Assembly (NCBI RefSeq): GCF_000003605.2
Contig: NW_003109086.1
Span: 163,436 to 211,562 of the forward strand
Direction: 5' to 3'
DNA: 48,127 nt
DNA from: Saccoglossus kowalevskii
Lineage: Eukaryota; Hemichordata; Enteropneusta; Harrimaniidae
Below the pieces are notes generated by a model. It saw nothing but the letters and a program-made list of their open reading frames with translations, did not search any database and was not told the origin of the DNA. Shown here piece after piece: positions 37,050 to 48,127 of the stretch (its first letter is position 1; each line of letters opens with the position of its first letter). The translations under genes and the position numbers were made by a program.

Positions 37050-38106
37050 TGATTTTGTTGAATTACGATATTCCATATTAATTGGAAAGAGCTGTTCTTG
37101 TCGGTGAGAGCGTAAAATGCGACGATAGACGATTGCGAAATGGATTCTAGTGATTTGCTGCGTCGTAACGAACCTGTATCGGGTGCATTTGTACTCGAAA
37201 TTTCAGTTGATGGTGCTATGTTAGACGTAGCTTGTGCTTCGCTATCCGATTTTTTGTTGGATTTTCTTTTCTTTTTATTCTTTTTTCTCGGTTATTTGAT
37301 GGCTTTGTCAAAAACCGTGTTTCTTCGGACTTCTAATCAATGAACATTTCAAGATCATAAAATTAATGTAGATGGGGAAGTCGGTAGTTGTTCCGTATGA
37401 CGTGTCTCTGGTTCGTCAGCGGAGGAATCTTGCAAATATGGACACTGGCTTGCTCCAATGTACAGGTATTAGATGTAGTCGTCATATCATATTATGGGTT
37501 GAATTGGCTTGGTTTTGCTATGGAGTTTTTCTGCATTGTAGTCATCGATTTGTTGTTTTTTTCAAGATAATATATTTGTATTTTGATATTTTTTTTCCAA
37601 GCTGATGTTATATGTTGGAATTGGACGGGCAAACGGTTTCCCATAGACAAAACGGTTGCCGGTATAGCACTGAATCAGTTTTTCACGTACATGCAGTTGT
37701 TCATGTGAGATACTGGTTATTTCACATCCGTACTTTACATGTAAAGCCTCAATTAGCGAATCGTCCGCTGAAATGAGAAGCCCTTTCACAGTGAGACGAA
37801 TACCGCCAGGGTGACGAGTGAAAGGATTGTGCTCCTCAATTTGAATAAGTGCATTCCGCAGAACAATACCAGATGACATCACTTGCATGCGATTTTTTTA
37901 CCGATGATGTAGATACAACAAAGTCCGCCGGCAGACTGAATACAGCGTATGGAACACGTGGATATAACATTACTGACCGCAATAAAGATATCTTCGTGGG
38001 AGATGTAGTCGTAGATGTAGTGCTTATTAGGTAGCACGTCTTTCAGGATCAGGAACACTGGTCTGACGTCATCACTTTCTTTGTTTTCAGTCATTTTTGA
38101 ATTCAT
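37050..38106 (-). pseudogene. LINE ORF1 (nucleic-acid-binding protein)
   Basis: The frame opens at 38106 (MNSKMTENKESDDVRPVFLI) and includes KDVLPNKHYIYDYISHED. It passes through a frameshift near 37885 into ISSGIVLRNALIQ-like sequence with PFTRHPGGIRLTVKG, YGCEITSI and QCYTGNRFVYGKPF. This is the charged, RRM-like core typical of LINE ORF1 proteins, which coat the element RNA. The tail (about 37300-37080) is basic then Ser/Thr-rich (KKNKKKRKSNKKSD). A Cys-knuckle, usual in some relatives, is not visible. At least one frameshift breaks the reading frame. Confidence 0.65.
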
Positions 38107-38837
38107 GATAGGAACAACATTGAAAATAATCGGAGAATCGCAGATGATAAAAACGTTCGATAGTTGAATGCTCTGGATGTCATAAGTTACGTTATTAGCG
38201 AGAATTAGGATTTTTTTATCAGAGCGATGTTCACGTAGCCGTGGCTATTGTGAACTCGTTCTTAATATCCTAACGTGTATATCGAATTCTCATTACTATT
38301 AAGTAGTCGGGTTAGGTAGTCGTGTACTTTCCCGTACGAGAAATGTGTTCAACATATTGCACCAATCTATATACAAGCATTCTATTCTGTAATTAGATGG
38401 CAGACGTCATTGGCAAAAAAAAAATAGTCTACTATACGAGAGGAGTAGATTCATCTTTTAATTATAATTTCTATTCTCCCTGTGATGTACTAAAAATACA
38501 TTGCTAATGGTGAGCGGCATTATAGACAGATTCACATTTTTAAACACACGAAGTTTCCCAATGTAAGTATATATGGTCGGTTGGTGAGTAACATGAATTG
38601 CATTCATAACAATATTAAACACCAAACCCGCACTATAAATTTTAATTTGTATGTACAGCGCTTTTGACTGAATGAGTAGCGCGTCGTGTCAAAAAGTTTA
38701 ATAACAAATCATCCTGCTTGTTTCACTAAACATCATTCGTATTGTAATTTATTTTTGAACAGGTGTATATGTGGTAGAACAAATACTGATAGATTCTGCC
38801 ACACTAGCATTTTTGTGTTTTCTTTTTTTCTGTGCAG
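38107..38837. other. 5' flank of the intact UGT gene
   Basis: Sequence between the LINE and UGT exon 1. No TATA box stands out. A pyrimidine-rich tract ending CTGTGCAG at 38837 is an excellent splice acceptor 31 bases before the chosen start codon, so the gene probably has a 5' UTR intron and its promoter lies further upstream, within or beyond the LINE region. Confidence 0.5.
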
Positions 38838-38867
38838 CATATGTGTGGAATGAAGCTATTACCAAGA

Positions 38868-41800
38868 ATGAGGGCATATATACAGCCACTGGCCGTATTA
38901 TTTGTATTGATTCATGGATTTCAGGAATCCTATTGCGCCGATATACTCATTTACGGATTCCATGGATCTAAAAGTCACGCCCAAAATATAGCCTACATAG
39001 GAGCAGCTCTAATGAAACATGGCCACTCGGTCGATGTACTAACATTCTCGACAGACTTATTCAACAACGTGTATACGGAATCGGGTATACACACTTTGAA
39101 GCCAGTGGTTATAAATTACGTGAATAAAGACTTTCTCGCGGATTACTTCGACAATGAAATAGCCCATGACAAGGTTTTCAGGAAATTTCGTGAATCGTAT
39201 GCATCATACTGTGACGCGGTACTCCTACACAAATCATATGTTCGAGAATCACTGAGAGACTACAACATAGCAGTTACAGACTCTTTGTGTCGCTGTTGCC
39301 GAATGTTATTAAAATACACGGGCATTCCGTATGTTGTTATACATACTGTGTCAGATGTAGAATACATAGCCGATGTGACTGCACCTATTTCTTACTATCC
39401 CGTTCAATGGACGACCATGATGCTTACAGATGAAATGACGTTTTTAGCCAGATTTCAAAACTTGTTGGCATCAATGATTCCAAATAACATTGATAATGCG
39501 GCTTTCGTCACGCTGTACCACAAACACAACATTACTCCAGAAAGACATCCATTTGAACAAGCAACCCTGAATCTTCTGGTGACAGACTTTGCTGTTGCAT
39601 ATGTTCATCCCTTAGTACCTAATATCATTCCAATTGGACTGCTGACTGCCAAACCAGCTAACACATTGCCTTTGGTGAGTATGTATACTTACATATTGGT
39701 GAATCACGCCAAGTGTTATCCGGTGTTAATAAATAATTTTATACTCTTTGTTTGAAAAAATTAAATTAGAATAAAATAAAATAAATTAGAATAAATAAAA
39801 CAAACCTAGAGAGCAATAAACATTGAACAATTAACAATTACAATTAACTGTAATCTGTAATGTATTATTTTTCATTGAAGTTGTTTGTTTATTCCACCAA
39901 AAAAAGCTATCATTTGCAAAATATGTACATTTGCATAATGTATACATCAACTCGGTATAAAAAAATAATTATTATTCGAAGCGTCGCATTTTGTTGGCAT
40001 TCTACGTGTGAATTGCCTGCAAAATAAGTTTTTAAGGTTCGTTTCCTCCACATTGTATTATGCAACAAATCCTGAGTCAAAAATTGAACTGCTTAAGGGG
40101 TGGGTCTCATATCTCCTCCTTACAGCCCCGTGCTATCACCAACTGTGACTCTCGCCTAGTCTCCATTCAGCGTTGTTAGTTATTTTCTAATTATCTGGTT
40201 ATAATGCCGAGTGTAAAGTCATTCCATTGGAATGATTGTTTTATCATTTTTTAGGATTTTAGAGTTGGTTCCAAGTTGTCTATCAGTAGGAACGTGAGAG
40301 TATGCCATTTTATATATTCATTATTTTCAGATGACATTTTAATTGTGTAGAGGCAGTGTCGAGAATTAAAAGCAATGGGAAACTGCACATTGTTAGCTTA
40401 ATTGGATATATTAAAAATGTTTGTTTTGATTCTAGACATTGTTACCACTCACTTGAATTGTCTTCTGACACTGATTTTAAATAGATTATTTTTTTTCACT
40501 GTTACGGTAACTACAGTAATAAATCTTTATAACATTATTTCCTCATGAAATTACCAGACAATCCGACTATACAACCACGAACATTAGGAACACAATTTAA
40601 CAAAAAATAACGACGTTGTCTTAAAACAGCAGGAAAGGTTCACAGTTAGTGTTGGTACAGGTGCGTATAGAAACGATAATATATACCTTATAAGCGTCGC
40701 TATAATCCTAGGGCTAATCTGCACTGGCTCGGAAGGTTGTAAATGATTAGCTAGTTTGAATTTCTAATTTGCATAACATTACTGAGAATGAACGTGCATT
40801 CAACGCCACGAGTCTTTTGTTTTTTTAGCCAATCAGAATTCATCTTCCGAGCCAGTGCAGATCAGCAGTGATCCTAGTTTTAATCTATTATCCTTTGCGA
40901 AATCCAATATGGTTGAAGCAGTCATCTGTTAAATGACCGTGTTTCCTTTTTTATTCTGCTTAAACCTAAGTTATCACTTCTTTGTGCAACTATGTGTAAG
41001 CGTGAAATGTATTGGAAAAGATAAAAGGAGTTTAAATATATTTCAGGATTTGGAAGAATTCATGCAGAACTCTGGCGATGAGGGCGTCATAGTGGTAGCA
41101 CTTGGAACATTTATAACATTTCTTCCAAGCAAAACACTTGACATAATACTCTCGACAATTGCCAGATTTCCACACAAAATATTATTCAGTTACAGTGGAA
41201 CAACCCCTCGACATGTTGGTGACAACATAAAAATTGTTAAATGGTTCAACCAGAATGATGTTTTAGGTGAGCTATTATTTGGGTGCTTGTATTTTGAACA
41301 ACGTCATTCTGAACGATGAAATTGTGTTATTTACATAGGTGTAAATGATATGCTATTGAATTGAGGAGATAACAACAAAGACAGACATGGATAAGTTTGG
41401 GTTACAATGTAATCTGGAACGTTTTTATTCCGTTGTGTCGTATAATAATCACTAAACTATACAACTTTTATATCATGCCATTAGTTGATTGAAAACATTG
41501 TAACATTCTGAGGCTCGTTCATATTTGTATGCACATAACGGTAACAGTGTACCGTCACGAATCATATTTGAGCGAGGTAATTATGTGTTTGAGCAAAAAA
41601 ATCAATATTAATTATAATATCAAATTAAGTATCAAATAAATGTGTAATTTCGAATTTGTTATCTTCATCAGCTCACCCCAAGACGCGTTTATTTATAACT
41701 CATGGCGGGTTAAGCAGTTACGGTGAAGCTATATATCATGGAGTTCCGATGGTGTGCATACCGCTATTGTTTGATCAATTCGATACGGCTGCTAAAATTA

Positions 41801-42294
41801 AATCTAAAGGTGTTGGTACATATGTCAAAATGAAATCACTGAATTGTGATAACTTGTACGAAGCCATTGTGGAAGTGTTATTGAATGAAAAGTAAGTATT
41901 TTACAATAAATACTCATTGAGAACGTCATAGTGCATATGTTTCATGTACAATGGCAGTCGAATAGAAACTATTATACATTTTTAGAGCGGTATAAAATTA
42001 GCAAATCAATATGTTTCATAACTCAATTAAATCTGTTTCAGGTACAGTAAGAGAGCTAATCAATTATCGGCTGATGTCAAAGATATTCCAAGGAATGCGT
42101 CTGAAACCGCTGTTTTCTGGATTGAACACGTGATCAAATATGGTGCCAGTCATTTAACTGTTCATAGGAAGCATCTTTCTGTTACAGAATATTACTTGCT
42201 TGATGTCATTGTAGTGATAGTTACAATCATGTGTATTACAGGCTGGTCATTACACAGACTGGTTTCCATGTTAGTACGTGGTATTAGGCGTTAG
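38868..42294 (+). CDS. UDP-glycosyltransferase (UGT), intact
   Basis: Four exons: 38868-39674, 41047-41266, 41672-41891, 42042-42294 (phases 0, 1, 2), 499 residues. The enzyme transfers a sugar from a UDP-sugar to small lipophilic acceptors, usually from the ER lumen side. Residues 1-23 look like a signal peptide (LAVLFVLI core). His37 in SKSHAQN and Asp138 in AVTDSL fit the catalytic pair. DLEEFMQNSGDEGVIVVALG begins the sugar-nucleotide domain. Residues 335-378 make a full 44-residue UGT signature ending in DQ. A membrane helix follows at about 467-484, with a short basic tail ending RGIRR. ATGs at 38841 and 38850 are in frame, but both pseudogenes conserve only the ATG matching 38868. Two internal exons are exactly 220 bases. 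The sugar donor and acceptor cannot be told from sequence. Confidence 0.92.
39675..41046 (+). other. UGT intron 1
   Basis: A 1.37 kb intron between donor GTGAGT and acceptor TTTCAG. It starts with AATAAAATAAAATAA-like low-complexity sequence (about 39750-39800) and holds a foldback element at 40713-40866. No extra exon is needed, because exon 1 ends in phase 0 and exon 2 starts in phase 0. Confidence 0.8.
40713..40866. mobile_element. MITE-like foldback in UGT intron 1
   Basis: ATCTGCACTGGCTCGGAAG (40717-40735) is perfectly inverted at 40844-40862. With one mismatch the arms extend to GCT...AGC ends, giving about 154 bp. The interior has no coding capacity, as expected for a non-autonomous DNA transposon. 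ATCCTAG occurs outside both ends (40705-40711 and 40871-40877) but is not flush with the arms, so the target-site duplication is uncertain. Confidence 0.7.
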
Positions 42295-42326
42295 TTAACA
42301 GAGAGAAGTGATTTAAATAAGTAACA

Positions 42327-42332
42327 AATAAA
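42327..42332 (+). promoter_or_regulatory. UGT polyadenylation signal
   Basis: AATAAA lies 33 bases after the UGT stop codon, implying a very short 3' UTR. Confidence 0.6.
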
Positions 42333-44096
42333 GTATATAATATTTCTAAAACCCAAGTATAATTGTTTAATGTATTGCAGTTCACAGTTCACACTGTTGT
42401 AGTCTGAATATGCATTCAGATGTAGAAGATATCTCACGAGTAATCCGACAATTCCACATGTGTTAAACGAGTGTGGAAATATTCAATTACGAACCATACA
42501 AGTGAAGTTGAGATAGCCTTTAAGGTTGGGACTGACTTGCAAAATTGATCAGCGTGCTTCATCAATTGTGTAAGTCAATACCAATTACCGTTTGATAAAC
42601 CTATTGCGATTAGGGAATAGTTATTTCGGGGGCGATTAAAAATATATGATCGATTGGGCTACGCGTTAGTAACAACACTAAAATACTAAATTTTGTGTTG
42701 ATTCAAAAAGTAGTCGCAATCTGTGACAAATTCATGAGCTTGAGAAATTGAGGTTGGACAATGTGAAATGTCATCTCATATATGTTTGGCTTTATGTCAC
42801 ATGTACGATATCTGAAATAATATAATTGTTAACATTCAAGAAGTATTTTGTAAAACTACCGATATCTTGAGATATTATCCCTTTTAGCGAAAGTCGACTA
42901 TGGTGTCATAATGTTTGTATGGACTAAGTCGATTGCGGTGATTGTATTAAATCTTTGAAATATAATTATGCAGTTAAAAAAGACAAAATAAATATATTTA
43001 GATATATTTAGGCTAATATATAATAGTGCATAATTATATGCCCATGCCATGCCGGCCAATAGAAGATAAATCTGCACCTAGTTACAAGTTTCGTTGTTGT
43101 TTTACACCTGATGTCAGAATGAAAACTAAAATAGATTTACTAAGCTAAACGTTGACGATTGTATCTTTTGAATATTTCAAACATTTTTGTTAACAAGATT
43201 GAATCTTTTTTCTCGGATACGTATTCTAACACGCACAGTGACAAAACAAACGTTACTTTGTAATCTGCAATACATCGAACAAATTATATAAGTAAAACAA
43301 TATATGGATATAAAGTCTTGACATAATCTTGTATTTGATTTTTTACATTATTTTGACACCATTGAATTGATAAAGTATGTCGACCATGTTCTGATACCAA
43401 CCCCTGAGAAGAAACAACATTAATTAAATTGATTGTGAAAAAGGATGCCATAACCTCTGACTATTATTAAATATTTTGCTATTTCACCTATGCACATACT
43501 TTATTTTTAAGTAATGTTCGGCAATCAGAACGGTGATGATAAGAGCGACTTTAATAGCTTAACATTATTGAACACCTGGTTTATATATCAGATTGTAAAC
43601 GTCAAACTGTGATAATTGAAGATAATCAAAACGCAGCAAGATTTAAATATGATATACCCTTAACCAGCGAGTATATCTACTGTAGTCATTCTGTGAATAT
43701 CTAAATTAGACTTTTTTGTATATGAACGTTATATCTGTTGTAGACAAGCTTGTCGTACAGGTATTTTATGCTAGTTATTTTTTGAAAAAAAATATAGTTT
43801 TAAATCGGTACATTATTCTTGTATGAATCTCCTCTCCTATTGAACATGAGTAACACACACCATAACGACGTCGCCTTCGACTATGCTTATTTGTTTGACG
43901 AAGAAGTTGGTACCTCACCCATTTGTAATTTCATCACAAGTAATGTATACTGATAGAGAGAGAAATAAAATTGTCTACATTATTTAGAATATGACTAAAC
44001 TAATGTGTATTGTTATCAATGTTCATCAAACATACTAATATCATTTATATGCAGTTTTAATTCACATTGACAAATATTACGTCCCAATCATAATAT
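42333..44096. other. Intergenic stretch, no supported gene
   Basis: AT-rich DNA downstream of the UGT gene with no frame of coding character, no recognisable repeat border and no RNA gene that I can see. Confidence 0.6.
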
Positions 44097-45459
44097 ACCA
44101 TATTATCCGGGTAAGAGCCCAGGGTCCTGAACATGGACAATTGCCAAAGAGTTGGGCGTTTGCTCGGATATCCCGGGCAAAAAACAAGAAAATTCGCAAA
44201 AATTAACAGGCAGATCGAACTGCGGCAGGGAATAGAACGACAAATGAAAGCATGCAACATAAATAAATGAAAAATATGCAACACTAGAAGTAAAACAAAA
44301 ATAATTTACTGCTTATAATGTGACAAATAAACAAGAAATAATAAAAATCGACAGTAAGGAATAATTTGAATTAGGATTTCTCCGTCGACAAACACGCCCT
44401 TTACGCATAAACTCAAAATGAACTATAATGTCAGGGGTTAACTGCGTCAAATTATTTCCCGTCTCGACAAATAACGGATCAACTGTCATACAAGATCAAA
44501 AATAATTTACAAAATCACACATTAAAAATTATAAGAATCCATATCTGTTTGTCCACACAATTTTTGGACTTTTAATTCACGGATTTCGCAGTCTGTCAGC
44601 TTGCCACTTTTCATTCATGCCTAATCACAATAAAGAGACAAGAAAAATGGGGTCGCTTGGCTGTATCTTTTTTACTGGTCACCTAAGAATGACATCACTA
44701 CTAGTGTTTCATCATAGAGGTCAAATCGTTACATAGCTTTTTATCAGATTCGACGCTTATCAATCATGTAGTGAAAGTTATCATTCAGCAAGTTACGGCC
44801 TTTGGAATGTCTCACTATATGTATATCGCAGTGGGTTTGAAATAAAAAGTGTTTTTTTTTATCCACCGACAGAATTTTTCATCACACAAATGCAATAGCG
44901 ATGATGAAAGATGGTAACATTGATATTGCAAAATTGCTGGCCCCAGTTATGAATTCGCAAGCGGCTACCAAATATTTTATGAAGCCACAATAACGTGATT
45001 TCAACGACCTTCTCAGTATGGGCTACTACAATATTGCACCATTGGTTTAATTTTTGATGACACTACGGCCGACCGAGTGTAACCTTGCTTGAAACCAAAC
45101 GGCCACGACATATTTCAATAAGAAAACTACCGTTGCTGCTTAATTTGCATTTTTATAGACATGCTGACTGTTATGATTCTCAAAAAAATATCTTGAAAAA
45201 TATTTGTAAATCAGCGGTCACAGCTATTTCGCGTTTACCCCTTGTTTTATGCAATAAACAATTATTTTTAAAGAATGTTAATAAGCATCACAACAGACTG
45301 TAAGAAAGTCAACTGTTAATACAACCACAGTAAACGAATAGAAAATATTTTTTTTTGTTATTTTTTGCGTATGCCCGGATACGACATCAACTTTTTTATT
45401 GTATCAAAAGTGCTGGTGGGCGTTTGCCCAGGCATGAGCTCTTCCCGGGTAAATACGGT
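44097..45459. mobile_element. Non-autonomous DNA transposon with long TIRs
   Basis: The left end (ACCATATTATCCGGGTAAGA, 44097 on) and the reverse complement of the right end (ACCGTATTTACCCGGGAAGA, from 45459 back) match. Similarity continues patchily for about 90 bases through a GGGC, an AAACGCCC/GGGCGTTT block and a CGGATA...CGGGCA block. The 1.36 kb interior has only a 72-codon frame (45085-45303) unlike any transposase, so movement would need a transposase from elsewhere. The flanks are AT-rich (ATAT on each side), so the target-site duplication and superfamily cannot be fixed. Confidence 0.7.
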
Positions 45460-46399
45460 ATATGATATTATAGATCTTAAGTAAATTTTGCATTAAACAA
45501 ACTCAAATTACGTCAGCTTGCAACACAGGGGCTTTGTATCAAATATCAAATAATCGGCATATAGTTTGACAGAATTCGAAGTTACTTTTCGCCAACTGCA
45601 GAAAGTATTTTCTAATATTCACAATTTCTGAAATAAAAATACCAATTCAGTGTGATTACAGTAATATTGAGCCAATCAAAATATGAATTCGAAATTTTAA
45701 AATATTTTGAGTGTGTAGTGAGTGAGTGTGACCACGGTAATAATACTACAATCAAATAATTATGTTACATGCAAGCTAATAACAAAACTGTTTGCAGTTA
45801 ACGTATATTACGTATATTAACGTATATTATTAAGTATATTACAAAGTACTTAATATATACTTGATTATTTGTTGATTGCATATTTTTGAAATTATGTATT
45901 TCAAATATACTTGCTTTGTACTTAACCATCCACCAACATGTATATTGAACAATGGTTATTTTGCGTAATTTACAACGTATATTTCAAATGGATATTTCAG
46001 CATATACAAAACAGGTATAATTCAGCCATACTTCAACTGTATTTATCTGAATGTTGGTCGAAATATTATTTAAATTGTTTTGGTGTTCTTGGAATATAAA
46101 TTCCTTTTCATAAATGAGTCTATACGTGTGGATATTATTTTTTTTCTACGGTACATAATTTAAAACATATATTTCTCACGTGCAACTACAAAGTTCAAAA
46201 TAAGTACATAAATATCCATATTATAGGATATCAATAGAGTGATCTTCTAAATTACAAGAATAAGAGGCATTTGTAAAACGTAACTCTTGTGAAGGATATC
46301 ATGTTTTTCCTGGAAAATTGACAAATTATGCTATTATTCCTTATTCCTTTTTATAGGTAGTGATTGTAGGAACAAAGTTATATGAAAATTGTGGTTGAC
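45460..46399. other. AT-rich stretch, no supported gene
   Basis: Includes a short tandem array (45800-45860) and non-coding AT-rich sequence. The left part of a minus-strand LINE relic may reach into 46250-46399, but the reading there is too weak to assign. Confidence 0.5.
45800..45860. repeat. GTATATTA short tandem array
   Basis: ACGTATATTA is repeated about three times, then AAGTATATTA and related words. Scattered variants (GTATATTTCAAATGG and similar) continue to about 45990. Confidence 0.65.
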
Positions 46400-47171
46400 C
46401 TTCAGGAAAGTATCAATAAATTCGGTTTTTGAAAAGATCTAAATCTTTTTGCTATGCATTTCTTTTAAGAATTCTTCACACCTGCAAGGAATAAATTACA
46501 CAACAATAACAAACAAGTGTAGCATTAGGAAGATAGTGCCGTAGTTTACCAATCAGACCAATAAGTGGCGTAATTTGTGTGAGTAAATTTTTAAAGCTGG
46601 GTTTCCAAGATGGTTGTGAAACCAATTTTTTCATAATATTATCATTAAAGTGCTAGGCCCGATTATTGTTTTTGCACAGTTTTGAAGAGTTATATTTAAT
46701 TTATTTACTTGAGCCGAATAGTTATATTTTTTTAGATTTATGACAGTGGTAAGACTATTTTTGTACACGTTGTACTTTATTTGAACGTCTTTGCGTCAAA
46801 TTGATTTAAACAAGTTTTGCATATAGTTTATGCTTATCCTGTATTGACTCAAGAAGACCCAGTGTGACTCAAAGTGTTTTTAGTTTGCTCCGTTTATTTT
46901 TATTTATTTTCAATGGAGCCACTTCAGATTCAACCTTTTATAAAATATTTGTAATAATTGACCAATCTATATTTGAAATTTTACTGTACAATTTGTCAAT
47001 ATGACAACTACAGAAGTCTCTGACAAGATATGATTTGTTATGGAATAGATTATTAAAATTTTCAAAAGTAGCAAAGGTGATCGGTGATGTCAGTAAAACC
47101 TGAAAGTTGGCATTTATATGGTCTATTATTGTAGCGAAGTTATGTGTTATTCGGTTTGGCTGTGAATTCAT
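46400..47171 (-). mobile_element. CR1/Jockey-like LINE relic, minus strand
   Basis: Minus strand. The frame at 47171-46938 (KSYLVRDFCSCHIDKLYSK, ISNIDWSII) resembles the linker between the endonuclease and reverse transcriptase of CR1/Jockey-type LINEs. Further on, KYNVYKNSLTTVINLKK (about 46770) matches the usual YKxYRNxLTxxIRxAK word of that linker. Then, after a jump, QITPLIGLIGKLRHYLP (about 46570) looks like the RT C-terminal region, so the RT core is missing. Many stops; inactive. Confidence 0.6.
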
Positions 47172-47239
47172 TTGTTTAGCATTTAGGGAGGACAGTGCAA
47201 TGAAATGATTAGTTGAAAAGTTGGTGAATAGGTAGTGAA

Positions 47240-47750
47240 TATTTTTATATTATTTTACCACTTTTTCACCAATACCGGATCGAAACTTGCGACTCTACTC
47301 AGTATTTGACTGACAATTATTGTGACACTTTTTATTTTCATTCTATGAATGAGAGCAATATAATGAATGAAATCACTGCCATATATCCTGGGAAATCAGT
47401 AGGACATGATGGTGTCCCTCTTAAATAGTCATGCAAGCAAGTCATAGCATCTCTTACCTTTTGCCCGTATTATCAATTAACTCAATAACTACCGTCTTTT
47501 CCTATCTTCAGCAAATTATGTGAATCGATTGTTCATAAGTAATTAATTAATATCTTGAGAAAAATACATACTCATTGATAATTTGGTTTTCGAAAAAATC
47601 ACGATACAAAACTTGCCCTGACTGACCTTGTGTAGGACATAGCTGTCAAACAGGAATTCGGCCATATTACTTTTGGTATTTTTATCGATCTCAAAAAGCC
47701 ATCAACAATATTAATCATGAAATTGAGATAGCTCGATGCACATACTAACT
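47240..47750 (+). mobile_element. CR1/Jockey-like LINE RT relic, plus strand
   Basis: Plus strand, across frames with stops: NEITAIYPGKSVGHDGVPL (about 47365-47421) fits the KSxGxDGIP motif at the start of the RT. Then come SKLCESIVHK, FGFRKNHDTKLALTDLV and FGIFIDLKKPSTI, matching the QFGFRxxxST and FxDLxKAFDT catalytic region. The AFDT block is altered (PSTI) and the reading frame is broken. It lies head-to-head with the minus-strand relic. Confidence 0.7.
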
Positions 47751-48127
47751 GAAATTGTAAATGGCTAATGTGATGTTAGAAAATAATATTCTCTATGAAG
47801 CAGAATGTATGTATGATAATATACATTTTTTTCATTCATAATAAATTCCAGTATTATATGTGGCTAATATGATAACTTAATGTGGCATATAACGTAAAAT
47901 GCTTAGTTGTCATACTCGATAATGATTGTCATGACATAACGCTAGTGGTATTTAATGTTTAGCGGTCTAACTATGACAGGAAGACGCTTTAAAATGTCAA
48001 ATTATGTTGCGACGCATAGTTTATCTACAGTACACGGCAATTTCTGAAACAAGTTTACTTGGTTCAGTGACGGCCTTACCTTTCGCGATTCGAATTACAG
48101 CATTCAAAACCTCTTTCAGTCGCTCGT
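47751..48127. other. Right-edge stretch
   Basis: AT-rich sequence with no supported feature. The LINE relic may continue, but no motif is readable. Confidence 0.5.

Larger units (their letters stand above)
34446..38106 (-). mobile_element. L1/Tx1-like LINE, decayed
   Basis: Minus strand, two-ORF layout: ORF1 (38106 to about 37050), endonuclease (about 36930-36223), a long EN-RT linker and a reverse transcriptase ending near 34460, with an 11-base A run (T on plus, 34435-34445) just beyond, possibly the 3' tail. Frameshifts and stops occur throughout, and most of the RT core between the linker and the ADD box is deleted. The domain order, the RLDY region and SLWSHRNITLYGKIEVI point to the L1/Tx1 branch of non-LTR elements. 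It lies immediately upstream of the intact UGT, on the opposite strand. Confidence 0.85.

Noticed and set aside
38771-38971. Open frame overlapping UGT exon 1 in another frame
   Set aside because: It runs through the splice acceptor at 38837 and out of frame with the UGT exon; a shadow.
1-48127. CRISPR arrays, bacterial operons or phage
   Set aside because: No regularly spaced short repeats, no ribosome-binding sites or operon spacing. Split genes and eukaryotic retroelements show this is animal DNA.

Overview
This is eukaryotic, animal-type DNA. It is visibly AT-rich, its genes are split by GT-AG introns, and it carries LINE, Ty3/Gypsy and tyrosine-recombinase relics and TIR elements. The gene families (UDP-glycosyltransferase, WSC-domain-protein-type sulfotransferase, DUF3504-like recombinase) fit an invertebrate metazoan, probably marine. 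I cannot name the species. The sequence has one assembly gap (441 N).

Two genes look intact. The first, at 11860-15330 (+), is a four-exon, about 305-residue membrane-anchored sulfotransferase of the WSCD (sialate O-sulfotransferase-like) type that lacks WSC domains. The second, at 38868-42294 (+), is a four-exon UDP-glycosyltransferase (UGT) of 499 residues. It has a signal peptide, catalytic His and Asp, the 44-residue UGT signature and a C-terminal membrane anchor. Both would act in the secretory pathway (Golgi and ER respectively). Nothing shows that they work together.

The left half is framed by a direct segmental duplication. Copy A (1-~4045, running off the left edge) and copy B (24621-~29345) lie about 24.6 kb apart. 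Each carries a dead minus-strand relative of the intact UGT. Copy A is killed by stops, deletions and splice-donor changes. Copy B has lost nearly all of exon 1, where a truncated Ty3/Gypsy element (LTR, primer-binding site, gag, then a deletion into RNase H) now sits.

The right half is rich in mobile elements: a decayed, intron-containing tyrosine recombinase (DUF3504/Crypton-like) at 30998-32218, a hairpin repeat beside it, an L1/Tx1-like LINE at 34446-38106, a MITE-like foldback in UGT intron 1, a 1.36 kb TIR element at 44097-45459, and two opposed LINE fragments at the right end. The remaining long stretches (4.0-11.8 kb, 17.6-24.6 kb, 42.3-44.1 kb) hold no gene I can support. I see no clear new system. 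The best leads are the UGT birth-and-death cluster, the WSC-less sulfotransferase and the spliced recombinase relic.
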